Assembly: GCF_001280425.1 (NCBI RefSeq)
Contig: NZ_LIUF01000001.1
Span: forward strand, 248,001-312,000
From: Haloarcula rubripromontorii
Lineage (GTDB): Archaea; Halobacteriota; Halobacteria; Halobacteriales; Haloarculaceae
DNA length: 64,000 bases
Direction: 5' to 3'
Below, one piece after another: positions 8,016-17,447 of the stretch. Each line of letters starts with the position of its first letter. Positions within the stretch are counted from its first letter, which is position 1. The notes under the pieces were generated by a model. The model had not been told where the DNA came from, did no database searches, and saw only the letters and a list, made by a program, of their open reading frames with translations. A program made the translations under genes and the position numbers.

Positions 8016-10244
8016 TCAGCGGTTGTGGGATTTAGTTTGCGCTTCGGTCGCCGCCGTCTCGGTGTCGACGGGCTGGTCGTCTGCGGCCTCACTGCCTGTC
8101 ACCGCCTGCTGGAATTCGAGGACAGCGACCGTCCCTGTCGGGTGATTGTCTTCAAACCAGAGGGTCCCGCTGTACAGCTCCATCATGACCGAGACGAAGT
8201 AGAGGCCGAAGCCGCCGGCGGTCTGGTCGGGCGAGAGCCCGCGTTCGAACACCGTCGTCTTCAGTTCGTCACTCATACCGGGGCCGTTGTCAGCGATGCG
8301 GACCTGCAGCCAGTCACTGGCCTGCTGGACCGACACAGTCACCTGTGGGATGTCGGCATCGTTGTGCTCGACCGCGTTCCGGAAGATACTCAGGAGGACC
8401 TCTTCGAGCAGTTCGTTCGCCTGCACGCTGTAGTCCTCGTCGAGTTCACAGGAGACGGTTACCGAATCGTACTCGATCCGGAGCGACTCAATCGAGCGAC
8501 GGAGCGTGGCGTTGAGGTCGACGGCGTCCAGCCGCTCGGCTTCGCTCGCTGTCACCGTGTTGTTGATATCCCGGATCGTTTCGCTCATCTCAGTGAGCTT
8601 CCCACACCAGTCGCTGATGCTGTCGAGATGTCGCTGTTTCGACCGCGGTACGGCTTCTCTGATGTGTTCCGTGCGGCCGCGGATGACGACCATCGCGTTG
8701 TGCAGCGAGTGTCTGAGGACGCCGTTGAAGAACTCGATCTGCTCGCGGCGGCGCTGGACAGAACTGCGGCTCTGGCGGAGTTCGCGCTCGCGTTCGACTT
8801 GATCGAGGGCCACCTGCGTCGTCTGTGCGAGAATCGCGGCGTACCGCCTGTCCTCTGTGGCAAGGGTGCTGTCGTGTGACGTGATCGCCATCACGCCGTG
8901 GGAGCCGAGCGGCAGCATGAGGGCGTTGTCGAGCGGGTCGAGTCCATCCTGGTCCAGTGAGACGGCCTGTATCTCACCCGTCTCGTACGTCTTCCAGAGT
9001 TTGCTTTCGGGCTCGTCCGTTGGCGAACCGTACAGCAGTTCTTCCTCGACGTTCTGTTCGATCGACTCACTGATAACGGCCGGTTCGAGAACACGATCGT
9101 TTTCGATGAACACCCCTGCTGCGTTCTTATCGAGAACGGCCGTCGCAAACTCGACGGCCATCTCAGCGACCCCCTCGGCGGTCTCCGCTTCGATGAACTG
9201 CTGTGTTGCGGCTTGCAGCGCTTCGAGTCGGTCCTGCCGGCGCTGCTGGCCCGTCACGTCTCTGAGAACGACGAGCCGACCGCGTTCTGTCCCGGACTGA
9301 TCAGTGAGGCTCGTCGTCTGTGGGTTGTAGTACGTGAACGAATCACCGAACGAGAACACCTCGCCACGCTCGATGTGCTCGACGATTCCCGGAGCAAGAT
9401 CATCGAGTGATTCTCCGTCGGGGTCCGGATGATCTAGCGCGCTGGCCGCTGCGGCGTTGTAATCGATAATTACACAGTCGTCGTTGAGAGCGATGACCGG
9501 GTCTGGAAGGTTGTCAACGAGCGTATCTCCCGACAGCGTCGTCACAGACAGCGATTCGTCCTTGAACAGCACCCACCCGACGAGCGCCGCGTTGACCGAG
9601 AACGCCATCGGCGTAAGGTCGATAGCCGGGTGCGGTGTGTAGCCGAAATCATACAACACAGCGACGAATATCGGGAGGCTCGTTCCGACAAGGATCGCCG
9701 CTGTCTGTCGCCGATAGACGTTCTGCGACCGGAACAGGAACTCAAGCAGAAGTCCGTCTCCGAGCAGTAACAGCCCGTAGCTGACGGCGAGAAGTACCGC
9801 GAACGTTGGACCGCGCTGGATGGCGACCAGTGTCGTCCCGAGCTGCGTGACAGGGACGGCTGTCACCTCGACGAAGTCGTGTGCCTGGTCCGTCAGCAGT
9901 AGTAGCACGTCCGCGTTTACCGCGAGAAACAGCGGTACGAGCGACGATGGCCGAAGCCACGACTGGCGGCCAGTGTAGACGAGCGCGAAGACGATCCAGA
10001 GCCCGATGATCTGCATAGCGGCGGTTCGGGACAGCAGATACACTGTCTTGACAGCGGCGGGGTCCGAAACCACTATCTGCCATATCGAGATAGCACACCA
10101 GCAGCCCCCAGCGCCCGCGAGCCAGCCGTACTCGCGAGCGGCAGGGACATCCTGGTTTCGAGCGGCGACGACAGCGATTGCGAAACCGACGAGCGCCCCA
10201 CCCACGTTCCCGAGGATGGCGACCGTCCCGATGCCGACATCCAT
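8016..10244 (-). CDS. membrane histidine kinase with 7TM, PAS and GAF sensor domains
   Basis: This is a 742-residue sensor kinase. The start was placed at ATG 10244 (MDVGIGTVAILGNVGG) because upstream sequence runs antisense into thrB. Residues 1-210 form about seven membrane segments, a haloarchaeal kinase N-terminal sensor. A PAS domain (about 225-320, DNLPDPVIALNDDCVIIDYN) and a GAF domain (about 335-480) follow. The phosphoacceptor region FNGVLRHSLHNAMVVIRG holds the His near residue 510. The ATPase has N box IFRNAVEHND, G box ADNGPGMSDE and GGFGLYFV. No response regulator is adjacent, so the partner is unknown. The gene stops only 11 bases beyond the oxidoreductase start at 8004, in the same direction. 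Confidence 0.88.
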   Translation of the reverse strand: MDVGIGTVAILGNVGGALVGFAIAVVAARNQDVPAAREYGWLAGAGGCWCAISIWQIVVSDPAAVKTVYLLSRTAAMQIIGLWIVFALVYTGRQSWLRPSSLVPLFLAVNADVLLLLTDQAHDFVEVTAVPVTQLGTTLVAIQRGPTFAVLLAVSYGLLLLGDGLLLEFLFRSQNVYRRQTAAILVGTSLPIFVAVLYDFGYTPHPAIDLTPMAFSVNAALVGWVLFKDESLSVTTLSGDTLVDNLPDPVIALNDDCVIIDYNAAAASALDHPDPDGESLDDLAPGIVEHIERGEVFSFGDSFTYYNPQTTSLTDQSGTERGRLVVLRDVTGQQRRQDRLEALQAATQQFIEAETAEGVAEMAVEFATAVLDKNAAGVFIENDRVLEPAVISESIEQNVEEELLYGSPTDEPESKLWKTYETGEIQAVSLDQDGLDPLDNALMLPLGSHGVMAITSHDSTLATEDRRYAAILAQTTQVALDQVERERELRQSRSSVQRRREQIEFFNGVLRHSLHNAMVVIRGRTEHIREAVPRSKQRHLDSISDWCGKLTEMSETIRDINNTVTASEAERLDAVDLNATLRRSIESLRIEYDSVTVSCELDEDYSVQANELLEEVLLSIFRNAVEHNDADIPQVTVSVQQASDWLQVRIADNGPGMSDELKTTVFERGLSPDQTAGGFGLYFVSVMMELYSGTLWFEDNHPTGTVAVLEFQQAVTGSEAADDQPVDTETAATEAQTKSHNR

Positions 10245-10367
10245 ATCGATACCTATTCCAACGTCAGCTTTCCCTGTATTATGCCTTTGGGCCGCGTTCT
10301 CAGTACTGCGAAGCGGCCACAGTGTCGGTTCGCTACCTTTTTGCCTACACTGCTGAAACTCGCAGGC

Positions 10368-11243
10368 ATGCTGACAGTCCGGGCGCCGGCTACCAGTGCA
10401 AACCTCGGGAGCGGCTTCGACGTATTCGGCGTCGCACTGGAGCGTCCGGCCGACGTCGTCCGTCTGGAGAAAGCCGACCGGGTCACCATCGAGGTGACTG
10501 GCGCTGGCAGCCAGTACATCCCAGAAGACCCCGACAAGAACACCGTCGGTGCTGTCGCTGACGCGCTCGATGCACCGGCACGCATTCAGATAGACAAGGG
10601 CGTCCGTCCCGCGTCTGGGCTTGGCTCCTCCGCGGCCAGCGCCGCCGCAGCGGCCGTCGGGCTGAACGAACTGTACGACCGCGGCTACTCCCGCGAGGAA
10701 CTGGTCCCCATCGCCGCCAAGGGCGAGGCCGTCGTTTCTGGCGACGCCCACGACGACAACGTCGCCCCCTCGATCATGGGTGGGTTCACCATCGCGACCG
10801 ACAAGGGCGTCACGCAGGTCGACGCCGACATCCCGCTCGTGGCGTGTCTCCCCGATATCGTCGTGTCCACGCGGGACGCACGCAATGTCGTCCCTGAGAC
10901 TGCCCGCGTCGACCAGATGGTAGAGACGGTCGGAAACGCCGCGTCGCTGACGACGGGGATGCACCGCGACGACCCAGAACTCGTCGGTCGAGGGATGCAC
11001 GACACTGTTGTGACACCGGCCCGCGCGAAACTCATCGACGGCTACGAACAGGTCCGCGAGGCCGCCATAGCGGCCGGCGCGACTGGCGTCACTATCTCCG
11101 GGGCCGGCCCGACTGTCATCGCCGCGTGTGCCGAGGAAGACCGCCGAAAGATTGCGAGTACGATGCTCGACGCCTTCAGCGAGCGCGGCGTCGATGCCCG
11201 CGTGTACCAGACCCGGATCGGCCGTGGCGCGGAGATCTTCTGA
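10368..11243 (+). CDS. thrB: homoserine kinase
   Basis: This is a 291-residue GHMP-superfamily kinase that phosphorylates homoserine on the way to threonine. It starts at ATG 10368 with MLTVRAPATSANLGSGFDVF, the exact N-terminal signature of ThrB. The ATP-binding motif GLGSSAASAAAAAVG is near residue 85, and the third GHMP motif ISGAGPTVIAAC near residue 245. The length is typical. It is divergent from the histidine kinase, with 123 bases between the starts. No other threonine genes are in the window. Confidence 0.95.
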   Translation: MLTVRAPATSANLGSGFDVFGVALERPADVVRLEKADRVTIEVTGAGSQYIPEDPDKNTVGAVADALDAPARIQIDKGVRPASGLGSSAASAAAAAVGLNELYDRGYSREELVPIAAKGEAVVSGDAHDDNVAPSIMGGFTIATDKGVTQVDADIPLVACLPDIVVSTRDARNVVPETARVDQMVETVGNAASLTTGMHRDDPELVGRGMHDTVVTPARAKLIDGYEQVREAAIAAGATGVTISGAGPTVIAACAEEDRRKIASTMLDAFSERGVDARVYQTRIGRGAEIF

Positions 11244-11398
11244 GCGGCGGACCGGTTCCTGCCGCATTTCGACTGTTCTCCGGCGACGAGTGACCGCATG
11301 ACGGTGACAAACTCGAACAGCCACAGCAAGCACAGTCGCTCACCGGACGGCGGCCCCCACGCAAAAAAGCGGATTGTCAGGGACCAGACCTGTCTCGG

Positions 11399-13927
11399 TC
11401 AGGTGTCGTGTCGGACGGCGAGGAGCGCCGCGGCGACAAGCGCCACGAGCGCAACGGCCGCAGTAAAACCGGGACCGGATGCGGCCGTAGTGCCGGTATC
11501 GGTACTGCCCGTTGCGGTCTGTGCCTCGGTCGGCGCTGCAACCGCGCCGTCACTGCTCTCCGTCGGTGTCGGGGCTTCCGTCGGCCGGTCAGTCGGCTCT
11601 TCGGTCGTCGCCTCGGAACTGCTGGCGCTGGCATTCGAGGATTCCGCGGCGTCGTTTTCGACGGCCGCCGTGACGATACGGCCGTCTCCGTCGACAGCGA
11701 AACTGTCGCTATCCACGTCAAGGACATCCGCAGTGAAGTTCACGCCAGCTGCGTACTCGCTCATGTCGGCCGTGGCGGTGAACGTCCCGTTCGACGCGAC
11801 GGTCGCCGCGGGACGGCGAATGAACGGATTCGCCTCGCTCTCGGAGTCGAGGCTGACTTCGACCTCCGAACCGGGCGCGATAGTCGTCGTTCCCGAGACA
11901 GACTGGTTCGCGGCGGCCTCGACAGTCACGAGCCCGTCGGTCGCGTCGAGACCGGCGTCGCGCTCTGTGATTGTGTAGTTGGCCGTCCCGCTGTCGTCCT
12001 CGTCGGTCAGCCCCGTCGCGTCCGAGACGACGAACGTCGTCGTAACCTCGTCGTCGTCCCCGCGGATCGGTGTCCCACTCTGATAGTTCGCGCTCGCGAG
12101 TTCGACGGCGACAAAATACGTGTCGTTGTCGGGATCGTCGACGACGACAACGTTGCTGTCGTTGAGTCGTAGCGGGTCCGCGTCAGCGTTCGCACCGACG
12201 TTCGTCCGGTTGACCCAGATATTGAACGCGTCCCCGTCTCCGGTGGCTTGGAGGAACGCAGCCGTGGTGTCGCCCGCGCCCTCGACATCCGACCGGTAGT
12301 CGAGCGCGCCCTCGATACCGGTGGCAGTGATCCGGTGGACCACGATGTCACCGTCCGCGACCTCGCTCGACTGCGTGAGGTTCGCCCCGACGCGGTCGTG
12401 GATTCCGATATCCTCGTCCGTGAGGTCGGCGTCCTTCGGGGCGACCCAGCTCTGGACGCGCTCCGTCGAACGTGTTTCGAGGCGGAGCGTCCCAGTTGTA
12501 TCGGGGTCATCGCTCCTGCTCGTGCCGGCGGTTGCATTCATCTCGTAGCTGGCCGCCTCAAGCGCTTCGGCCGTGAGATCGTCTCGCGCGAACGAGCCAC
12601 TCTCGCTGACGCCGCTGATCTCGTCATCGCCCGAGACGCTGAGGACATCGCTCGCCGAAATGCTCGCGTTCCCGCTGTTGGGGACGCCCGCGAGGTAGCT
12701 GTTGAACAGGACGGTGACCTCACCGTCGCCGTCGTCGTCGGTGATCTGACCCGAGACGGCGTAGTTCTCCTCGCTTTCGTCCCCGATGACCACGTAGCCG
12801 TCGTCGGTGTTCTCGAACCGGTACGTGACGCTGACCACGTCGCCCCGCTCGTCGGAGACGACGCTGTTCTCGAAGCGCACCTCGCCCTCCTGTGCCTCGG
12901 AGACGCTGATGTCATCCGAGGTGACCGTGACGCCGGTCTGGTTATCCGTGACGCTGACCGTGTACGGTCCGTCGTCGGCAGACTGGCTGCCGAAATCGAA
13001 CTCGACAGACTCTGTTCCGTCGAGGATCTCGACCGCGGTGGCAACTTCGTCGCCGTCGCTGGCGGACAGCGTCGCGGTCGCCGCCGTCCCACCGCGGACA
13101 GATGTCACGTCGGCGGTGACACTGTCCTCGTCGGTGATATTTGTGTCCGCCTCGATGGTGAGGTCGAGGTCGCTGAGACGGAAGCCTGCGGTATCGGAGC
13201 CTGCGGTGATATCGTAGCGCTGTCCCGCGTCGAGGTCGTCCGTATCAAGGACGTAGACCTGGCTGTTGTCCGCATAGCTTCCATCGAGGACGACGCTCCC
13301 GCCGTCGGCCTCGACGAGCAAGTCAGAGTCAGGATCGGCGTCGATATCTTCGATAGCGATGACCTCGCCGTGATAGACGTTCACATCGGAGTCACTGCTG
13401 GAGGCCGGTGTGATCGTCTGGGAAGTCACGTCTATGTCTGTCGCGGTGACGGCGTCGCTCCCAAAGTCGGTGAGCGTCACCGTCAGGTTCCGGTCCGGCG
13501 TCACGTCTTCCGTAAGGTCGATTGCGACGCGGCCGCCGGTCCCATCCGCCTCGATGCTATCGACCAGCGTACCGGAGACGTCGTCGCCGTCAAGATAGAC
13601 TTCGAGTTCGCCGGTCCCGTCGAGTCCGTTCGTGACGGACCTGCTCAGCGCCAGTTCAACCGTACTCGCCCCACTGGCGTCGGAGTACTCGACTGCCTGC
13701 TCGACGCTCACGTTACTGGCGGCCGCCGCCGTCCCGGAGACAGCGACAGTTCCCGCGACCACTGACATCAGCAACAGCGCCGAGAGCAACACACTGCGGA
13801 GTTTCTCGGTCGCCCCTGTTCTCGATTCCGTTGTCGTGCGATCTGTCCACATCGACGATCTCCGCCGCAGACTTCGTGCGTCGTTCGGAGAGTCACGCCG
13901 AGTCGAACTATCGGCATTGCACACCAT
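11399..13927 (-). CDS. surface glycoprotein with haloarchaeal signal and PGF-type C-terminal anchor
   Basis: This is an 842-residue exported protein. Near residues 42-72, EKLRSVLLSALLLMSVVAGT leading to GTAAAA matches the signal peptide of haloarchaeal S-layer-type glycoproteins. The long middle is beta-rich with many Asp, Thr and N-x-S/T sites. A Thr/Glu/Pro/Ser linker (about 760-815) is followed by GPGFTAAVALVALVAAALL and Arg, a PGF-CTERM-like tripartite tail, processed in this class by archaeosortase ArtA and lipid anchored. The start may be 13927 or MWTDRT at 13852. A box A (CTATAT) about 33 bases upstream of 13927 favours the first. Promoter palindromes suggest metal regulation. Confidence 0.85.
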   Translation of the reverse strand: MVCNADSSTRRDSPNDARSLRRRSSMWTDRTTTESRTGATEKLRSVLLSALLLMSVVAGTVAVSGTAAAASNVSVEQAVEYSDASGASTVELALSRSVTNGLDGTGELEVYLDGDDVSGTLVDSIEADGTGGRVAIDLTEDVTPDRNLTVTLTDFGSDAVTATDIDVTSQTITPASSSDSDVNVYHGEVIAIEDIDADPDSDLLVEADGGSVVLDGSYADNSQVYVLDTDDLDAGQRYDITAGSDTAGFRLSDLDLTIEADTNITDEDSVTADVTSVRGGTAATATLSASDGDEVATAVEILDGTESVEFDFGSQSADDGPYTVSVTDNQTGVTVTSDDISVSEAQEGEVRFENSVVSDERGDVVSVTYRFENTDDGYVVIGDESEENYAVSGQITDDDGDGEVTVLFNSYLAGVPNSGNASISASDVLSVSGDDEISGVSESGSFARDDLTAEALEAASYEMNATAGTSRSDDPDTTGTLRLETRSTERVQSWVAPKDADLTDEDIGIHDRVGANLTQSSEVADGDIVVHRITATGIEGALDYRSDVEGAGDTTAAFLQATGDGDAFNIWVNRTNVGANADADPLRLNDSNVVVVDDPDNDTYFVAVELASANYQSGTPIRGDDDEVTTTFVVSDATGLTDEDDSGTANYTITERDAGLDATDGLVTVEAAANQSVSGTTTIAPGSEVEVSLDSESEANPFIRRPAATVASNGTFTATADMSEYAAGVNFTADVLDVDSDSFAVDGDGRIVTAAVENDAAESSNASASSSEATTEEPTDRPTEAPTPTESSDGAVAAPTEAQTATGSTDTGTTAASGPGFTAAVALVALVAAALLAVRHDT

Positions 13928-13930
13928 GCG

Positions 13931-13948
13931 TTTTAGGCAAGCCTAAAA
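13931..13948. promoter_or_regulatory. DtxR/Idr-like palindrome, copy 1
   Basis: TTTTAGGC AA GCCTAAAA is a perfect inverted repeat with 8-base arms, three bases upstream of the surface glycoprotein ATG and just downstream of its box A. The half-site TTAGGC matches the known operator type of DtxR/SirR/Idr iron-dependent repressors. A bound repressor here would block transcription start. Confidence 0.75.
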
Positions 13949-13968
13949 CAACACATATAGATTGTGGA

Positions 13969-13986
13969 TTTTAGGCTAGCCAAAAA
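13969..13986. promoter_or_regulatory. DtxR/Idr-like palindrome, copy 2
   Basis: TTTTAGGC TA GCCAAAAA repeats copy 1 with one arm mismatch and the same spacing. It lies 20 bases upstream of copy 1, on the other side of the box A of the surface glycoprotein gene, so the promoter is flanked by two sites. Confidence 0.7.
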
Positions 13987-14044
13987 ATATGAGGTTCACT
14001 GAACCGCATCATGCCGGTCTGGCTGTCTGAGTGGTTTGGCGTGT

Positions 14045-14062
14045 TTTTAGGTACGCCTAAAT
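14045..14062. promoter_or_regulatory. DtxR/Idr-like palindrome, copy 3
   Basis: TTTTAGG TACG CCTAAAT has the same TTTAGG-N4-CCTAAA core as copies 1 and 2. It lies in the intergenic region between the surface glycoprotein and adk and could serve either direction. A weaker related string (TTTACGCTAGCTAAAA, 14081-14096) follows it. Confidence 0.6.
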
Positions 14063-14210
14063 CATAAAGGCGTTCCGGTATTTACGCTAGCTAAAATGTC
14101 CCGGCGGCAGTTTGGGCGTGCTAGCATCCCACCACAATAGCGGGAGACGCAGCCCACTCCGACAGGCGCGTTTGGACAACCATTTAACCGACCCCTTAGA
14201 ATCCCTGCCC

Positions 14211-14861
14211 ATGTCGAATCCGCGAATCCTGATTCTCGGGCCGCCGGGAGCCGGCAAAGGAACGCAGAGCGCCAACCTCGCCGACGAGTACGGCGTCGAA
14301 CACATCACGACCGGTGACGCGCTCCGGGCGAACAAGGACATGGACATTAGCGACATGAACACCGAGTACGACACGCCCCGCGAGTACATGGAAGCGGGCG
14401 ACCTCGTCCCCGACGCGGTGGTCAACGCTATCGTCGACGAAGCGCTCTCACAGGCCGACGGCTTCGTCCTCGACGGCTACCCGCGTAACCTCGACCAGGC
14501 CGAAGAACTGGAAGGGATGACCGACCTCGACGTGATTCTCTCGCTCGATGTCTCGCGGGAGGAACTGGTCGACCGGCTCACCGGTCGCCGCGTCTGTGAC
14601 GACTGCGGAGCGAACTACCACGTCGAGTTCAACCAGCCCGAGGAGGAGGGTGTCTGCGACGAGTGTGGCGGCGACCTCATCCAGCGCGACGACGACAACG
14701 AGGAGTCCGTCCGCAACCGACTGGACGTGTTCGACGACAACACCGCGCCAGTCATCGACCACTACGAGGACCACGACGGCTTCGTCGCGGTCGACGGCGA
14801 GCAGACGCCCGACGAGGTCTGGAGCGAGATTCAGGCCGCTGTCGACGCACAGACGGCCTGA
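14211..14861 (+). CDS. adk: adenylate kinase
   Basis: This is a 216-residue long-form adenylate kinase that interconverts ATP, AMP and ADP. It starts at ATG 14211. The P loop [10 protein letters not shown] is at residues 9-18. The NMP-binding part includes TTGDALR and DGYPRN, and the LID (about 122-160) has a Cys4 zinc knuckle (CDDCG, CDECGG). The C-terminal [11 protein letters not shown] is typical. It leads the adk - DUF106 - cmk - truB cluster found in many archaea near ribosomal and secY genes. The earlier in-frame ATG at 14112 would add an unrelated N-terminus. Confidence 0.95.
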   Translation: MSNPRILILGPPGAGKGTQSANLADEYGVEHITTGDALRANKDMDISDMNTEYDTPREYMEAGDLVPDAVVNAIVDEALSQADGFVLDGYPRNLDQAEELEGMTDLDVILSLDVSREELVDRLTGRRVCDDCGANYHVEFNQPEEEGVCDECGGDLIQRDDDNEESVRNRLDVFDDNTAPVIDHYEDHDGFVAVDGEQTPDEVWSEIQAAVDAQTA

Positions 14862-14948
14862 GACCCGGCGCACCTACCGTTCGAGGGCGATATCGTCGAG
14901 ACAGTCAGAGTAAAACGTTGATATGCCGTCGCAACTCAAGCACACACA

Positions 14949-15839
14949 ATGGCACGTACCGCGCCGAAGGTAGAACGACTCGCCGAAGACGGCGAGGCAA
15001 TGACTGACGCGCTCTCGACGGTGCTCGCTGCGGCCGAAGAGAACGGGACCGTCACCTGGAGTGACGTGAGTGACGACCTCACGAGCGGTGAGTGGGGACG
15101 GCTCATCGAGTCCGGCCTGCTCATCGACGCCGATGGCGAGGGGTTCGTCATCGACGACCCCGAGGGCGTCCGCGAGGCGCTCGAAGAGTCCGACGCGGCA
15201 CCGAGCGATGACGACGAGGACAGCGGCTGGTCGAAGTGGGACAAGCTCGCCGGCCTCGGAACGCTCGGCCTGTTTGCCGGCTACTCGATGACTTCTGTCC
15301 GGGACGTTATCGCGGGCGGGGTCATCGATATCGTCCTCGGGCCGCTCAACGATATGCTCCCCTTTTATGTCGTCATCCTGGTGCTTGCGATTATTACCGG
15401 GACTACCTCGACGATTCTGCAGGACAACCTCATGGACATGTCGGGGATGGGTGACCATCAAGAGAAGATGGAGGACCTGAAAGAGCGCCGCAAGGCTGCG
15501 AAGGAACGCGACGACCAGGAAGCTCTAGACCGGCTCGAAGAGGAGCAGATGGAGCTGATGACCGACCAGATGGGGATGTTCAAACAGCAGTTCCGCCCGA
15601 TGGTGTGGATCATGCTGGTCAACATCCCGCTGTTCCTCTGGCTCTACTGGATCGTCTTCGGAGCCGGCGTCGAGGCGAGCCCGGTGATTACGCTCCCCAT
15701 CTTCGGGGAGGTCGAGGCGTGGCGCAACGGCATCGCCGGCCCGGTCCAGGCGTGGATTGTCTGGTACTTCCTGTGCTCGCTCTCGTTCACCCAGATCATC
15801 CGGAAGGCGCTCAACGTCGAGACGACGCCGACCGGGTAG
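14949..15839 (+). CDS. DUF106 (EMC3/TMCO1-like) membrane protein
   Basis: This is a 296-residue integral membrane protein. An N-terminal acidic cytosolic domain (1-95) resembles a winged helix (GTVTWSDVSDDLTSGEWGRL). One or two membrane segments follow, with FYVVILVLAIITGTTSTIL near 140, then a long charged coiled coil (GDHQEKMEDLKERRKAAK to MELMTDQMGMFKQQF, about 165-220). Two final segments carry WIMLVNIPLFLWLYWIVFG and WIVWYFLCSLSFTQIIRKAL. This is the archaeal DUF106 layout, distantly related to the YidC/Oxa1/EMC3 insertase superfamily. Its place between adk and cmk is conserved. An insertase role is inferred from the superfamily. Confidence 0.9.
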   Translation: MARTAPKVERLAEDGEAMTDALSTVLAAAEENGTVTWSDVSDDLTSGEWGRLIESGLLIDADGEGFVIDDPEGVREALEESDAAPSDDDEDSGWSKWDKLAGLGTLGLFAGYSMTSVRDVIAGGVIDIVLGPLNDMLPFYVVILVLAIITGTTSTILQDNLMDMSGMGDHQEKMEDLKERRKAAKERDDQEALDRLEEEQMELMTDQMGMFKQQFRPMVWIMLVNIPLFLWLYWIVFGAGVEASPVITLPIFGEVEAWRNGIAGPVQAWIVWYFLCSLSFTQIIRKALNVETTPTG

Positions 15840-15884
15840 GCACGAAGAGACAGCCCTTTCTATCGGGGCCACCCGAACACCTCT

Positions 15885-16463
15885 ATGTTGATTACCGTCT
15901 CCGGGCCGGCCGGCAGCGGCAAGAGTACACTTGCCAAGAGTCTGGCCGACGCACTGAATTACGAGCACGTCAGCGGCGGCGACATCTTCCGCTCGCTGGC
16001 CGAAGAGCGCGGGATGACACCGCTCGAACTGAACAAAGCCGCCGAGGAGGACGACCAGATCGACCGCGACCTCGACCGGCGGCTCAGGGACATCGCCGCC
16101 GAGCGCGACGACCTCGTGCTGGAGTCCCGTCTCGCCGGCTGGATGGCGGGCGAGTACGCCGACATGAAACTGTGGCTGACTGCGCCGCTGGACGTGCGCG
16201 CGGACCGCATCGCGACGCGGGAGAACAAGCCCTTCGAGCAGGCCAAGACCGAGACGAAAGAGCGCGGCGAGAGCGAGGCCCAGCGCTACAGCGACTACTA
16301 CGACATCGACTTCGACGACCTCTCTATCTACGACCTGTCGGTCAACACCGCCCGCTGGGACCCACAGGGCGTCCTGAGCGTGACCCTCCATGCCGTCGAG
16401 TCGTACAGCCCCGATGGCGACGAAGGGAAGGCACCGGTCGAGAACATCCGGTACGAGTTCTGA
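15885..16463 (+). CDS. cmk: cytidylate kinase, archaeal type
   Basis: This is a 192-residue kinase that phosphorylates CMP (and dCMP) with ATP. The P loop [18 protein letters not shown] is at residues 5-22. [15 protein letters not shown] is the archaeal substrate-binding segment and [14 protein letters not shown] the central strand region. It ends four bases before the truB start. The length matches archaeal Cmk, which lacks the large insert of bacterial forms. It is part of the adk - DUF106 - cmk - truB run. Confidence 0.93.
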   Translation: MLITVSGPAGSGKSTLAKSLADALNYEHVSGGDIFRSLAEERGMTPLELNKAAEEDDQIDRDLDRRLRDIAAERDDLVLESRLAGWMAGEYADMKLWLTAPLDVRADRIATRENKPFEQAKTETKERGESEAQRYSDYYDIDFDDLSIYDLSVNTARWDPQGVLSVTLHAVESYSPDGDEGKAPVENIRYEF

Positions 16464-16467
16464 GCCG

Positions 16468-17358
16468 ATGACGCTCCGTGACCCGCCCGGCGACCGCGAC
16501 CTCGACTCGCTTCGGTCCTTCGGCGTCGTCAATCTCGACAAGCCGCCGGGGCCGTCGGCCCACCAGGTCGCGGCCTGGATTCGCGACGCCACCGGCCAGG
16601 ACCGGGTCGCCCACGGCGGAACGCTCGACCCGAAAGTGACGGGCTGTCTGCCCGTGTTGCTCGGCGACGCCGCCCGGATGGCGCAGGTGTTCGACGACGC
16701 CGTCAAGGAGTACGTCACTGTGCTGGAACTCCACGACCAGGTCCCGGCAGACATCACGGACATCGTCGCCGAGTTCGAGACTGACATCTACCAGAAGCCA
16801 CCTCGGAAGAGTGCGGTGAAGCGCCAGCTGCGCTCTCGCCGGATTCACGCACTGGATATCCTCGAACAGGGTGAGCGCCGACTGCTCCTGCGAGTCCGGT
16901 GTGCTTCGGGCACGTACATCCGGAAACTGTGTCACGACATCGGGCTGGCGGCGGGGACCGGGGCACACATGGGCGACCTCCGACGGACGGCGACGGGGAC
17001 CTTCGACGACGCGTCGCTATCGACAATGCACGACCTCGTGGACGCGATAGCCTTCGCTGAGGACGGTGACGAAGCACAACTGCGCGAGATTATCCAGCCC
17101 GCAGAACGCGCGCTGGTCCACCTGCCGCGGGTCACGATTGCGCCCAGCGCCGCCCGCGAAGTCGCCGAGGGCGCGCCAGTGTACGCGCCGGGCGTCATCG
17201 AAGTCGGACCAGCCGAGGTGGGCGACGCGGCGCCCGAAATCGGGACTCAGGTCGTCTCCGTTACTCCCGACGGCGCTGCAGTCTGTCTCGGAACACTCGT
17301 CGGCGACCCAGACGCAGATGACGGCCTCGTTGTCGAAATCGACCGCGTGCTGGTATAA
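16468..17358 (+). CDS. truB: tRNA/rRNA pseudouridine synthase Cbf5 (TruB family)
   Basis: This 296-residue protein starts at ATG 16468, right after cmk. VNLDKPPGPSAHQVAAW and HGGTLDPKVTGCLPVLLG form the TruB/Cbf5 catalytic site, with the nucleophilic Asp near residue 54. KPPRKSAVKRQLR and CASGTYIRKLCHDIG are further family motifs. A C-terminal PUA domain begins near residue 220 (VTIAPSAAREVAEGAPVYAPG). In archaea Cbf5 acts in H/ACA guide RNPs to make pseudouridine in rRNA and can also modify tRNA U55. The length and the PUA domain fit archaeal Cbf5. Confidence 0.93.
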   Translation: MTLRDPPGDRDLDSLRSFGVVNLDKPPGPSAHQVAAWIRDATGQDRVAHGGTLDPKVTGCLPVLLGDAARMAQVFDDAVKEYVTVLELHDQVPADITDIVAEFETDIYQKPPRKSAVKRQLRSRRIHALDILEQGERRLLLRVRCASGTYIRKLCHDIGLAAGTGAHMGDLRRTATGTFDDASLSTMHDLVDAIAFAEDGDEAQLREIIQPAERALVHLPRVTIAPSAAREVAEGAPVYAPGVIEVGPAEVGDAAPEIGTQVVSVTPDGAAVCLGTLVGDPDADDGLVVEIDRVLV

Positions 17359-17447
17359 GTCGGCGTGCCGGTGCCGGCGTCGGTCGTGCTGAGCGGGTAT
17401 GCGTACGTCGCGGGAAAAACTAAGACCGTCTCCCACGTAGTACTAGC

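Noticed and set aside
8016-11333. 1105-residue histidine kinase frame
   Set aside because: Residues upstream of ATG 10244 are antisense to thrB and look like its mirror. The kinase proper starts at 10244.
12248-13765. 505-codon plus-strand frame opposite the surface glycoprotein
   Set aside because: Same shadow effect; the protein is an Asp/Val/Arg repeat pattern typical of antisense reading.
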